Source of the DNA: a virus
Strand: one strand, 5' to 3'
DNA length: 64,000 bases
Virus record (IMG/VR): IMGVR_UViG_3300037102_000029
Span: 1 to 64,000 of that record
Each line of letters opens with the position of its first letter. Within the stretch, counting starts at the first letter, position 1. The notes under the pieces were generated by a model. It did no database searches. It was not told the DNA's origin and saw only the letters and a list, made by a program, of their open reading frames with translations. The position numbers and the translations under genes are program-made. Of the stretch, positions 47,485 through 55,556 are shown piece by piece.

Positions 47485-47611
47485 AAAGATCGAGGTAAAG
47501 GGAAACGTCATTGATTATGTTCAGGAAGGAAATCGATGGGTCCAGCATTGGCCTGCGAACCGCCTTGACGAGATCACTTTAAGTTATGATATGGTTCTCG
47601 ATCATGTCTGA
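47477..47611 (+). CDS. Microprotein after small terminase
   Basis: 44 residues: F-K-K-I-E-V-K-G-N-V-I-D-Y-V-Q-E-G. AGGTTAAGG precedes the ATG, which overlaps the terminase stop region. Unknown. Confidence 0.5.
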   Translation: MFKKIEVKGNVIDYVQEGNRWVQHWPANRLDEITLSYDMVLDHV

Positions 47612-47717
47612 AACCGATGTAGATCACGGTGATCCACCAACGGACGACGATGACCGGTGGGCAACGATATTCCGGTATTGGATGCACCACACGGAAGAAG
47701 AGGTTAAGGACGTATGA
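47604..47717 (+). CDS. Acidic microprotein
   Basis: 37 residues: D-V-D-H-G-D-P-P-T-D-D-D-D-R-W. Overlaps both neighbours; the last codons (E-E-V-K-D-V) resemble the terminase end. Unknown. Confidence 0.45.
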   Translation: MSETDVDHGDPPTDDDDRWATIFRYWMHHTEEEVKDV

Positions 47718-47920
47718 GCCCTCCGAAAGGCGAGACTCCGGCGTCAACGTATTACAAGAAATGGGTTGCAGATAGAAAGAAGATTTTCGTTTCAAGTGAA
47801 GATCACAATTGGATGATGAAACGGGCTGGAATGTTGCAGGCCGTGGATGGTAAAAGTAAGTCTATGGAAGACGTTGTAGCGTGGATGGTGCAATACATTC
47901 AGAGGCGTGAAGATGTTTGA
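47714..47920 (+). CDS. Small helical protein
   Basis: 68 residues, ATGA overlap. T-Y-Y-K-K-W-V-A-D-R-K-K-I and M-E-D-V-V-A-W-M-V-Q-Y-I. Could be a DNA-binding or packaging accessory; unknown. Confidence 0.55.
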   Translation: MSPPKGETPASTYYKKWVADRKKIFVSSEDHNWMMKRAGMLQAVDGKSKSMEDVVAWMVQYIQRREDV

Positions 47921-48041
47921 ATCTGACTTGGAAGCACTTAGAGACGATTTGGTGGAAGCATTAGACCCGTTATTTCGCTCGATAGAAGTTGTAGAAAGAG
48001 CAATAGGTGAACTAAAATGGAAGTATCGTATCTTAATGTAG
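47913..48041 (+). CDS. Helical microprotein
   Basis: 42 residues, amphipathic helix L-E-A-L-R-D-D-L-V-E-A-L then I-E-V-V-E-R-A-I. Overlaps both neighbours. Confidence 0.45.
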   Translation: MFESDLEALRDDLVEALDPLFRSIEVVERAIGELKWKYRILM

Positions 48042-48094
48042 TGGTGACAATCATTTTGATTGTTGAGATATTGATCTGGTTAGGGATCAGGTGA
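48017..48094 (+). CDS. Single-span membrane micropeptide
   Basis: 25 residues, nearly all one hydrophobic helix (V-V-V-T-I-I-L-I-V-E-I-L-I-W-L). GGTGAACTAAA precedes the ATG. Its place within a coupled gene string supports it. Confidence 0.45.
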   Translation: MEVSYLNVVVTIILIVEILIWLGIR

Positions 48095-48100
48095 AAACAA

Positions 48101-48211
48101 ATGGCAAAGAAAGCAGCTAAGGTTCCGGCGAAGCCTGCAAAGGCAAATAGCAAAGCAAACTTCGGTGCGCGGATGGCCGCAGCGCGAGCGGCTAAGAAAA
48201 AGGGGAAGTGA
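48101..48211 (+). CDS. Lys/Ala-rich basic microprotein
   Basis: 36 residues (K-K-A-A-K-V-P-A-K-P-A-K, ending A-A-R-A-A-K-K-K-G-K). Histone-H1-like composition; may bind DNA or be a decoration peptide. CAGGTGAAAACAA upstream. Confidence 0.5.
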   Translation: MAKKAAKVPAKPAKANSKANFGARMAAARAAKKKGK

Positions 48212-48218
48212 ATTAACG

Positions 48219-48677
48219 ATGGCACGTGGAAAAGTAACGGTTGGAAAGAAGCAGACTGTTAGACAAGGCAATGCAGCGGTTCCTGGTTATTCAGCAGCAG
48301 TCGCATCGGGATCAGCTGCGTCGGACGCCGGTTTCCAGAAACCCGTTAGCGCCAGTCCGGCAGCGGTCGCAACGGGTGCGAATGTAAGCAGCGCACCAAT
48401 CGTCGGAGCTGCAGGCGCAGGAACGCCGTCAATGAAAACCGGCACGCGCACAAAGCCAGTGCAAGGACCTGTGCCAAACATCGGCGCGAGGACTAAGGTC
48501 AAAGGCGGTAAGGTTCCGAACACCGGAAGCATCAATCGTCCGAAACAAGGCCCAGGGCCAAACGTAGGAACTCGAAACCCCGCGAGAGCCGTTGGGACGC
48601 CGCCAAACGTAGGAACGCGCACAAAGCCAGTAACGAAGACTCAGCCGAATGTAGGAACGCGGACCAGACCTAAGTAA
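48219..48677 (+). CDS. Low-complexity basic repeat protein
   Basis: 152 residues from ATG at 48,219. The second half is made of repeats P-N-[VI]-G-[TA]-R-[TN]-[KR]-P separated by short linkers, six to seven copies. Basic and Gly/Pro-rich, probably disordered. Possibly internal head protein or DNA-binding; unknown. Confidence 0.6.
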   Translation: MARGKVTVGKKQTVRQGNAAVPGYSAAVASGSAASDAGFQKPVSASPAAVATGANVSSAPIVGAAGAGTPSMKTGTRTKPVQGPVPNIGARTKVKGGKVPNTGSINRPKQGPGPNVGTRNPARAVGTPPNVGTRTKPVTKTQPNVGTRTRPK

Positions 48678-48865
48678 TGTCATTCAAACATTCGATGGGA
48701 CGCAACAACAAGGCGCGATGCAAGGACGGCAGTCACTTGGAGTATGAAATCATCAATGTAGACAAAGGCAGTAAAGACTCATATATGGCGTCCAACGAGT
48801 CGTACCACGGTGGATCAAATGATTCAGACTCCGGAACGGCTCACGTATTCTTTCGATTATCGTAA
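48677..48865 (+). CDS. Small polar protein
   Basis: 62 residues, ATG shares a base with the previous TAA. Basic start, then Ser/Asp/Gly-rich (N-E-S-Y-H-G-G-S-N-D-S-D-S-G). Unknown. Confidence 0.45.
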   Translation: MSFKHSMGRNNKARCKDGSHLEYEIINVDKGSKDSYMASNESYHGGSNDSDSGTAHVFFRLS

Positions 48866-48935
48866 GGAACGAACCGAACCCGAACTGAAAGATGAATCTG
48901 TTCCGTTGAAACCCGTAAGTCAACCGTGGATGTAA
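48819..48935 (+). CDS. Microprotein
   Basis: 38 residues: L-T-Y-S-F-D-Y-R-K-E-R-T-E-P-E-L-K. GGTGGATCAA upstream; next gene starts right after its stop. Confidence 0.45.
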   Translation: MIQTPERLTYSFDYRKERTEPELKDESVPLKPVSQPWM

Positions 48936-49097
48936 ATGTTTGAACACGAAGGCGAAGGTTGTGACCTGCGATGCCACCAAACGGCAGAACAGATTGCTCG
49001 TCGCTATATGGATAACTTACAGAATCTAATGCGTAATGCGGAAGGGATCACGTTGAAAGTCTATTACGAGGCTGCGTTCGCGCAGGAGGACAGATGA
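48936..49097 (+). CDS. Small helical protein
   Basis: 53 residues: C-H-Q-T-A-E-Q-I-A-R-R-Y-M-D-N-L-Q and T-L-K-V-Y-Y-E-A-A-F. ATGA overlap with the next gene. Confidence 0.5.
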   Translation: MFEHEGEGCDLRCHQTAEQIARRYMDNLQNLMRNAEGITLKVYYEAAFAQEDR

Positions 49098-49264
49098 CTG
49101 CAGACAAAGACGACCTCGAGAACGAAGACCGGCATATCCTGACGCTTGAAAACGAACTCGAAGCAACCGATGGCGGTCAGGACGAAGACGAGACCAACGA
49201 AGACGAGCCTCGAGACGAGGAAGCCTCAGAACAAGAGGATCAAAACGACGAAGGGGAGGGTTGA
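49094..49264 (+). CDS. Highly acidic protein
   Basis: 56 residues, almost half Glu or Asp (E-D-E-T-N-E-D-E-P-R-D-E). GGAGGACAG before the ATG. DNA mimic or chaperone-like roles are conceivable but unproven. Confidence 0.55.
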   Translation: MTADKDDLENEDRHILTLENELEATDGGQDEDETNEDEPRDEEASEQEDQNDEGEG

Positions 49265-49266
49265 TA

Positions 49267-49428
49267 ATGCCAATTCAAAAGAAAGGTAAAGGTAAAGGAC
49301 TGAAGAAGAAAGGCGCGAAGGGTGGTTACACTCTTACGAGTCCTAAGACTGGCAAGGTTCTTGCACAAGGATCGAAGGCAGCCGTTACCAAGAGAGCAAA
49401 ACAGATCGCATTCTTTAGAAAGCAATAA
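49267..49428 (+). CDS. Small basic protein
   Basis: 53 residues: K-K-G-K-G-K-G-L-K-K-K-G then T-S-P-K-T-G-K-V-L, A-A-V-T-K-R-A-K-Q-I. GGGGAGGG upstream. Pairs in charge with the acidic neighbour; unknown. Confidence 0.55.
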   Translation: MPIQKKGKGKGLKKKGAKGGYTLTSPKTGKVLAQGSKAAVTKRAKQIAFFRKQ

Positions 49429-49442
49429 CGAGGTGAGCTTCT

Positions 49443-49676
49443 TTGGACAACTCTTCCGGATGTTCTTTCTCCGTTGACGAAAATAAGCTCGTATTAAGGG
49501 TTTCCAGAAGCGATTTTGGAATAATTAAGCAACATTTAGCGGATAATCAAGCGCGAGGCAAGAGATTAACGATAATTCGCATCGAAATCACACCGGAAAA
49601 CGTCAAATTAAAGACCGTCCAGAAGGCCGTTGAACAACTTACTGGCAGTGTATTGCTCCGATTGGAATCTGATTAA
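49443..49676 (+). CDS. Unknown small protein (TTG start)
   Basis: 77 residues from TTG with GAGGTGA six bases upstream. Strand-helix-strand: L-V-L-R-V-S-R-S-D-F-G-I-I-K, R-L-T-I-I-R-I-E-I-T, V-L-L-R-L-E. Directly upstream of the large terminase. Confidence 0.55.
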   Translation: MDNSSGCSFSVDENKLVLRVSRSDFGIIKQHLADNQARGKRLTIIRIEITPENVKLKTVQKAVEQLTGSVLLRLESD

Positions 49677-49678
49677 TC

Positions 49679-49694
49679 GTTTCCCGTAGGAAAC
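49679..49694. promoter_or_regulatory. Hairpin GTTTCC-CGTA-GGAAAC before large terminase
   Basis: Perfect 6-bp stem whose end is five bases before the ATG at 49,700, where a ribosome site would be expected; no other clear ribosome site is present. It could hide or replace the site. Same motif at 3108 and 28,690. Confidence 0.5.
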
Positions 49695-49699
49695 ACGTA

Positions 49700-51178
49700 A
49701 TGGCAACAGCGAAAGGTCGGCGAATTAAATCGCCGTGGAAGAGAGATGAACGTGTAGATGGCGATATCGACCACATCGACCTTGACCTTGGCGATGACGA
49801 CATTCCCTTTCAACCCGAATCACACGATATCGAGGCTCTGAAGTTAGGCGCAGAACCTCCTGAATACGGCCCCGAGATCATTGGCCGTGAAGTAAGGCCT
49901 CGTGCTTTTCCCCAAAAGAGTTTTCTTCCATTTTTCTTAGAGAAGCGACGCTATCTAGTGGCCGAAGGCGGTGCAGGTGCTGGCAAGTCAGTCGCCGCGG
50001 CGCAGAAAGTCATAATGAAGTCGCTCAAGTATCCTAATTCAATGACGATCGTAATGCGAGCGTGGTCGCCACGGTTGCGCGTTACGGCTTACCGAATGCT
50101 CATTCAGATTTTGAATGAGAATCTGATCCCGTATCATCCCAACAACACCACTATGAAGATCACGTTCGAGAACGGATCAGTCATACAAGGAATGGCGATC
50201 GTGGATTCTCAAGGCGGTGAGGTTGCAGCCTCAATCAAGTCCCTTACCGATATCTCAGGGATGTGGATTGAGGAGCCGACAGAGCTTTCACTTGAAGAAT
50301 TTGAGATGATCCGGATGCGCCTTCGTGGCCGTGAACTTCCCGAAGGACAATCCCGACAACTTATCTTAACATTCAATCCTATCGACCGGAACCATTGGTT
50401 GCACGAACTGTTCTTTGACGCACAGGATCAACCATTGGAAGATGAAGACACAAGCGTTCGCCACTACACCTATAAAGACAACGAGTTTATTGATGAGGCT
50501 TACAAGAAATCCCTTGAGAATATCAAGGACAAGAACCGATTCAAGGTGTACACGCTCGGACTCTGGGGTGAACTCGGAGCGATGGTCTATGAGAACTGGG
50601 AGCCGTGGGGCTTCGAGCCGAGAGAGACGAAGTTCGATACGATCATCGGAGGTGCTGACTTCGGTTACTCGCACCCTTCAGCCTTCTGCGTGATGGGCAT
50701 TGACGATGAGAACCACGACCTCTACGTCATTGACGAGGTGTATCAGCGCGAGGAGCTTAACCGAGACTTCATTGATTCAATCAAGTCCAAATTGAACGCG
50801 AATGGCATAGCCGAAAACATCCCTATTTATTGTGACTCGGCGAATCCTGCGAGCATCAAAGAGATGCAGATTGGCGGATTAAACGCGCAGCCAGCGCAGA
50901 AGAATGTCCTCGACGGCATTGGCGCCGTTAGGCAATATAGTATCAAGATTCATACTCAATGCGACCACTTCCTTTCTGAAATCGGCGGCTACCAACGAGC
51001 GAAGGATCAGGCGGGTAGAGTTATGGAACTGCCGAACAAGAAAGCAGGCTTCGATGATCTTATGGACGCTATGAGATACGGCGTCTACACTTTTTCCCTG
51101 ACACGCCGGCTTTACAAAAGCATTATGCCAGGAGTCAGCTACGGGCGCGGACCCTACGAATACATTGACCAGTTGTGA
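49700..51178 (+). CDS. Terminase large subunit
   Basis: 492 residues. Walker A G-G-A-G-A-G-K-S (90-97), Walker B M-W-I-E-E (188-192), and nuclease motif G-G-A-D-F-G-Y-S-H-P-S-A-F (D320 acid) with later D-D-L-M-D-A-M-R-Y-G. It is the ATP-driven packaging motor and nuclease, similar to phage terminase_6/PBSX types. Confidence 0.95.
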   Translation: MATAKGRRIKSPWKRDERVDGDIDHIDLDLGDDDIPFQPESHDIEALKLGAEPPEYGPEIIGREVRPRAFPQKSFLPFFLEKRRYLVAEGGAGAGKSVAAAQKVIMKSLKYPNSMTIVMRAWSPRLRVTAYRMLIQILNENLIPYHPNNTTMKITFENGSVIQGMAIVDSQGGEVAASIKSLTDISGMWIEEPTELSLEEFEMIRMRLRGRELPEGQSRQLILTFNPIDRNHWLHELFFDAQDQPLEDEDTSVRHYTYKDNEFIDEAYKKSLENIKDKNRFKVYTLGLWGELGAMVYENWEPWGFEPRETKFDTIIGGADFGYSHPSAFCVMGIDDENHDLYVIDEVYQREELNRDFIDSIKSKLNANGIAENIPIYCDSANPASIKEMQIGGLNAQPAQKNVLDGIGAVRQYSIKIHTQCDHFLSEIGGYQRAKDQAGRVMELPNKKAGFDDLMDAMRYGVYTFSLTRRLYKSIMPGVSYGRGPYEYIDQL

Positions 51179-51184
51179 TTAACA

Positions 51185-52753
51185 ATGGCACCTACTAAAA
51201 AAGCTACAGGCAAGAAGACTCCGGCGAAACGCCGAGCGCCAGGAGCCGGACGGCCTGCCGGTTCAATGGCTGAGATCGGTAAGCCAGGACTGCGAGAAGC
51301 TTATGGGTTCATCTTAGAAGAGTGGCTTCCTAAGTTACAGAACCGCAAGCAACGGCTTCGCACCTATAAGACTATGATGGGGACCGACGCCACGGTTGCG
51401 GCTGTCGGCAACGCTACGAAGATGGCTATCCATCAGGTCGAGTTTTTCATACAACCTGCCGGAACGCTTAGCGGCGACAAGGCCTTCGCAGACTTTGCTA
51501 CTGATTGTATTTTCAATTCACTCGATATGTCGTGGCAGGAGAAGTTGAATGAGATCCTAACCTATCCTGATATGGGCTTCGGTTTGTTTGAGATGGTTTG
51601 GATGCGCCGCCCTGACGGCCACATAGGCTGGAAGAAGTGGGGATTCAGGCCACAAGAAACCGTTTACCAGTGGACATTCGACCCGACGACGCAGGAGCTC
51701 ACAGGCTTCAAACAGCAAGTGCTTATTCCTGCATCAGAATTTATCGCTATCCCGATAGAGAAGTGCATTCACTTCCGCCACAACAGCACCAAGAACAACC
51801 CTGAAGGTGAAAGTTGGTGGCGCGGTGTCTATATGGCTTGGTACGCGAAACACAAACTCGAGCTTATCGAGCTTATCGGCATTGAGCGAAACGTAGCGGG
51901 ACTGCCAGAAGTGCGAATCCCGTCCGAGAACTGGCTTTCTAAGAACAGAAAAGTGCTCAAGAAGTATCAGGACATTGCCGATAACGTTCGCAGAAATGAA
52001 GACGCTAACTTTGTTATCCCTTCAGATGTGTGGCCAGCAACCAGCGTCCCGATGTATGCGATAGGTCTTACCGGCGGCCAGCAACTTACCACACGTCAAA
52101 CAGGACTTCCTACAATCCAGCCTATCCAAAGATACCAGGCAGAGATCGCTCGAGGACTGCAGGCTGACTTTATGCTGCTTCCAACAGGCGGTCCAGGTTC
52201 CTACGCACTCTCGAGCAATAAATCGAGTTTCTTTGTTATGTTTATCGAATCAATCTGCGATGCTATCTGCGAAACAATAAACAAGCAGGCGATGACGCAG
52301 TTGGCCGAATACAACGACTTCGGCGCAGTTTCAGGCATTCCGAAACTGGTTCACGGCAACGTCGCTAAGACTGAGGTTGATGACCTCGGCAAGTTGATGG
52401 CGAACCTCGTCAAGGCGAGCGCAGCGATTTTCCCCAACGACGACCTCTTGAATGCAATACTCGACGAGGCGGGACTGCCACACGTGGACACAACTGCGAA
52501 CAACGAGATTGCCAACCACATTAAAGAAGCGATGGCAGCAGCAGCAGCAGCCACACCACAGCAGGCAGCGTGGGTAGAAGGGCCGACAACTAACGAGACG
52601 TCAGCGGACCTCGCAGGCACAACAGTCACAGCGGCAGAACCACAGGCACGCGCCGCTGCAGCGCCTCCGCCGTTGGCCAAGCCGACGCAGGCGCCTACTA
52701 AACCTAAACCCAAAAAGAAGGTAACAGCACGAACTAAGACGAGGAGGGCATAA
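51185..52753 (+). CDS. Portal protein
   Basis: 522 residues. P-D-M-G-F-G-L-F-E-M-V-W, G-F-R-P-Q-E-T-V-Y-Q-W, R-G-V-Y-M-A-W-Y-A-K-H-K and the A/P-rich C-terminus are as in gp29-like (DUF935-type) portals. Twelve copies form the ring through which DNA enters. Basic N-terminal 30 residues and Ala/Pro/Lys-rich tail (440-522) are likely disordered. Follows terminase by six bases. Confidence 0.85.
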   Translation: MAPTKKATGKKTPAKRRAPGAGRPAGSMAEIGKPGLREAYGFILEEWLPKLQNRKQRLRTYKTMMGTDATVAAVGNATKMAIHQVEFFIQPAGTLSGDKAFADFATDCIFNSLDMSWQEKLNEILTYPDMGFGLFEMVWMRRPDGHIGWKKWGFRPQETVYQWTFDPTTQELTGFKQQVLIPASEFIAIPIEKCIHFRHNSTKNNPEGESWWRGVYMAWYAKHKLELIELIGIERNVAGLPEVRIPSENWLSKNRKVLKKYQDIADNVRRNEDANFVIPSDVWPATSVPMYAIGLTGGQQLTTRQTGLPTIQPIQRYQAEIARGLQADFMLLPTGGPGSYALSSNKSSFFVMFIESICDAICETINKQAMTQLAEYNDFGAVSGIPKLVHGNVAKTEVDDLGKLMANLVKASAAIFPNDDLLNAILDEAGLPHVDTTANNEIANHIKEAMAAAAAATPQQAAWVEGPTTNETSADLAGTTVTAAEPQARAAAAPPPLAKPTQAPTKPKPKKKVTARTKTRRA

Positions 52754-52756
52754 GAT

Positions 52757-54808
52757 ATGTCGATTTCAGAACAAGAATTAGAGAAGGGCGCCCTGGATCA
52801 ATCGCTCATTGCTTCAGTGAGCGTCACACCAGCCGTCCTCGGTAAGTTTTCGGACGCACAACTCGCTAAGGCGTGGGGAGCCTATAACGAATGGTTCGGC
52901 GACGCAATCCGAATGGATCAGCCAGCGCACGCATTCGTCACGCCAGGCGAGAACATTTACAACGAAATGAAAAAGCGTGGCTTGCGGATCAGCAACCGTA
53001 TGCCGCTTTCTCCAATGTTCACCAATCCAAAAGAGGTGAATCTGCCGTTAGCCAAAGCAGGTATGCCAATGGCCTCGGCAGGAACTACGTGGGATGAGGG
53101 TGCCGCAAGAGCCGCACTTCGGAAATGGGCTACAAAACCAGATGGAACAGTTGATACGGCCAAGTACGGACAGGGCTTCTTGTTTCACGGCACCCCGTCA
53201 ACTTTACTGACGTCATACAAATTCCCCATAGCGACAGTTATAAACGGGACACTTACTGCGGTGCCGAATGCGATTCGAGCGGCAAAAGGGCGCTTGCTTG
53301 GAAGCAGTATTCCTGCCGCTGCTAAAGCTCGAATCGCCTCAGTCCTGGCAGGTTATTCAAAGCGGCTCGGCTGGAACGATATGCACAAGAGCGCCGTGGA
53401 ACCGCAAATACCAGTCCTAAAAGAAGGACAGCCACTCATAGCATTCGTTGAAGGTTCGCCGGATGAGACTGAGCTAAAACGCGGCAAACCAATGGTAGGC
53501 GTCGCGGGAGCGATGTTCGATACGAATTACCTCGCGCCGCTAGGATTGAAGCGGTCTGACGTAGCAATCCTGCATCAGGTTCCGGATATGCTGAGGGGCA
53601 AAGACGGCCACGCTCGCGGACCTAAACCTAATGAAGTCCTTGAATGGCAAGACAACCTCGCACAAGAACTTGACAACCTTGATCCGGACCTCACGATAGC
53701 GCTCGGCCAGGGCGTAGGCGACACTATCATGGCAGACTTTGTGCTGCCACATCCGAAAGTCCTCACGAAGATGGCTAAGTCTGGCTCTGTAAACCTCGCC
53801 GCTTCGGAGCTCGTTCGTAAGATTAAGGTAATAAAAGGAGTTTTAGCTGGTGGGATCGAGCCTCAGTTCGTGGCAATCGACATGGCGAAAGCCGCAGCGT
53901 TACCACTAGCGCACGAAGATATTGGCTGGAACGAAGGACAGGCACGCAAAACACTCAAAGCGTGGGCTAAGAAGCCTGACGGAACGATTGACACGGGCAA
54001 ATATGGGCGAGCCTTCCTATATGATCCAGGGACCGGAAAAACAAGCGACATGAAATTCCCGATCGCTACGGTCATTGATGGTGTATTATTTGCTATTCCT
54101 GACGCCATTCGCGCAGCGAAAGAAAGGTTTGATCAGGCGCAGGGAATACCGGCTGCAGACAAAGCAAAGATAGCCGGACAATTAGCTGCTTACTCGAAGA
54201 AATTGGGCTGGCCGACCGGAACATCCGGTGATACAAATAGCACAAGTTCAAATATGAGTAAGTCCGCTACGTTATCTGATAACGAGCATCAATTCGGGCT
54301 GTTTATGGCCGATGCCCCTGACAAAAGGAACGTGGTGCAAGGGGTTGTTTATGCGCCGAACCAGCTGGATGACCAAAACCATTGGGCGCCCCCGGAAGTT
54401 TTGACAGACGCGGCACATTGGTATATGGAGCATTCGCAGCTGGCGGATACCGAGCACCAGAAACTGGCCGACGCACGAGTTGTTGAGAGTTACATCACGA
54501 GCCAACCTGAAAAGCTTGGAGATCGTGACATACCTGTTGGCAGTTGGCGTGTAGCACACAGCGTTTCAGACGACCTGAAAAAGGAAATCGACGCTGGAAC
54601 CTACAAGGGTCAGAGCATGTTCGGGAGATTAGAAGGCCTCTACGGCGAAGCTCCGCCTGGATATATGGCGAAGAACACCGGAGATGTCGATACGATCCTG
54701 AAACTGACAAAGATACGACCGGCAACGGTCGGGTTCGTTGCACAAGCAGCGAACAAAATGCACACGATAGTAGCGACCTGTGAAGGCGCAGACTGCCCAT
54801 TGAATTAA
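52757..54808 (+). CDS. Capsid maturation protease fused to UDG-like domain
   Basis: 683 residues. Two copies of a domain with W-x-E-G-x-A-R-x-x-L...K-P-D-G-T...K-Y-G and Y-S-K-x-L-G-W (about 110-215 and 389-487, DUF6582-like) flank residues 221-345, which look like a family 4/5 uracil-DNA glycosylase: V-E-G-S-P-D-E, G-K-P-M-V-G-V-A-G-A-M-F-D, P-D-L-T-I-A-L-G, L-P-H-P. Residues 505-660 match the XkdF-like serine protease (V-V-E-S-Y-I-T-S, P-V-G-S-W-R-V-A-H). Position between portal and scaffold fits the protease. Confidence 0.75.
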   Translation: MSISEQELEKGALDQSLIASVSVTPAVLGKFSDAQLAKAWGAYNEWFGDAIRMDQPAHAFVTPGENIYNEMKKRGLRISNRMPLSPMFTNPKEVNLPLAKAGMPMASAGTTWDEGAARAALRKWATKPDGTVDTAKYGQGFLFHGTPSTLLTSYKFPIATVINGTLTAVPNAIRAAKGRLLGSSIPAAAKARIASVLAGYSKRLGWNDMHKSAVEPQIPVLKEGQPLIAFVEGSPDETELKRGKPMVGVAGAMFDTNYLAPLGLKRSDVAILHQVPDMLRGKDGHARGPKPNEVLEWQDNLAQELDNLDPDLTIALGQGVGDTIMADFVLPHPKVLTKMAKSGSVNLAASELVRKIKVIKGVLAGGIEPQFVAIDMAKAAALPLAHEDIGWNEGQARKTLKAWAKKPDGTIDTGKYGRAFLYDPGTGKTSDMKFPIATVIDGVLFAIPDAIRAAKERFDQAQGIPAADKAKIAGQLAAYSKKLGWPTGTSGDTNSTSSNMSKSATLSDNEHQFGLFMADAPDKRNVVQGVVYAPNQLDDQNHWAPPEVLTDAAHWYMEHSQLADTEHQKLADARVVESYITSQPEKLGDRDIPVGSWRVAHSVSDDLKKEIDAGTYKGQSMFGRLEGLYGEAPPGYMAKNTGDVDTILKLTKIRPATVGFVAQAANKMHTIVATCEGADCPLN

Positions 54809-54824
54809 AAAATAGGAGAACATC

Positions 54825-55556
54825 ATGGAAGACAATTTCATGGAGACTCTTCCAGAGTTGGACGCAACAGTTGACGCAAAGCTTACTGAACTCTTTGAAA
54901 AAGAAGGGACGAGTGAGCAGGTCCAGGAATATACACGCCTCGGCGTGCGTTCACTGGCACTTGGCGCTGACGAATTAAAGGGCGTCGTAGGCTCGCTGCC
55001 TCAACTACTTGGCGGCGAAAAACCTGCAGAGACTCCGGAAGTAAAGACAGGGATGGCAAAGAGCGGAAGCGAACTGCCTGATCTGGCAAACGTCCCGAAG
55101 GAAGCGAAGCCTTACGTCGAAATGCTTCTCAAAAAGAGCGCAGAGAATGAGAAGATCGCTAAAGAGGCGATGGCGAAGGCCGCTAAATACGAAGAAGAAA
55201 GACAAGTCGAAGTCTTCGGAAACAAGGCGAAGGATTTTGAGAACCTTGCGATTCCGGACCTCGCCAACATCCTGCGCGAAGTCGCGACCAAAGCGCCAGA
55301 CGTCTACAAAGGTCTGGAAGACGGTCTTACCGGCACAAGCAAGCTGATGGCGAAGAGCATGACAGCAAGCAAGTCTTTCGAGGAACTTGGCAAAGGCTAC
55401 ACTCCTGACTCGCCGCAAGGCAAAGTTGATGCTATCGTAAAGCAAGCAATGGAGAAAGCCGGCGGCAAGGTCAAGAAAACAGCTCTGCTTCGTGAAGCCT
55501 ACAATACTTCAGGCGCTTACGAAGACGAGATTGAGACGCGAAGGGGTCGAGCGTAA
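54825..55556 (+). CDS. Scaffold protein
   Basis: 243 residues, AATAGGAGAACATC upstream. Acidic N-terminus, predicted coiled coil about 105-140 (L-L-K-K-S-A-E-N-E-K-I-A-K-E-A-M), helical C-terminus. Lies between protease and capsid genes, where scaffolds are found. Overlaps the next ATG. Confidence 0.75.
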   Translation: MEDNFMETLPELDATVDAKLTELFEKEGTSEQVQEYTRLGVRSLALGADELKGVVGSLPQLLGGEKPAETPEVKTGMAKSGSELPDLANVPKEAKPYVEMLLKKSAENEKIAKEAMAKAAKYEEERQVEVFGNKAKDFENLAIPDLANILREVATKAPDVYKGLEDGLTGTSKLMAKSMTASKSFEELGKGYTPDSPQGKVDAIVKQAMEKAGGKVKKTALLREAYNTSGAYEDEIETRRGRA

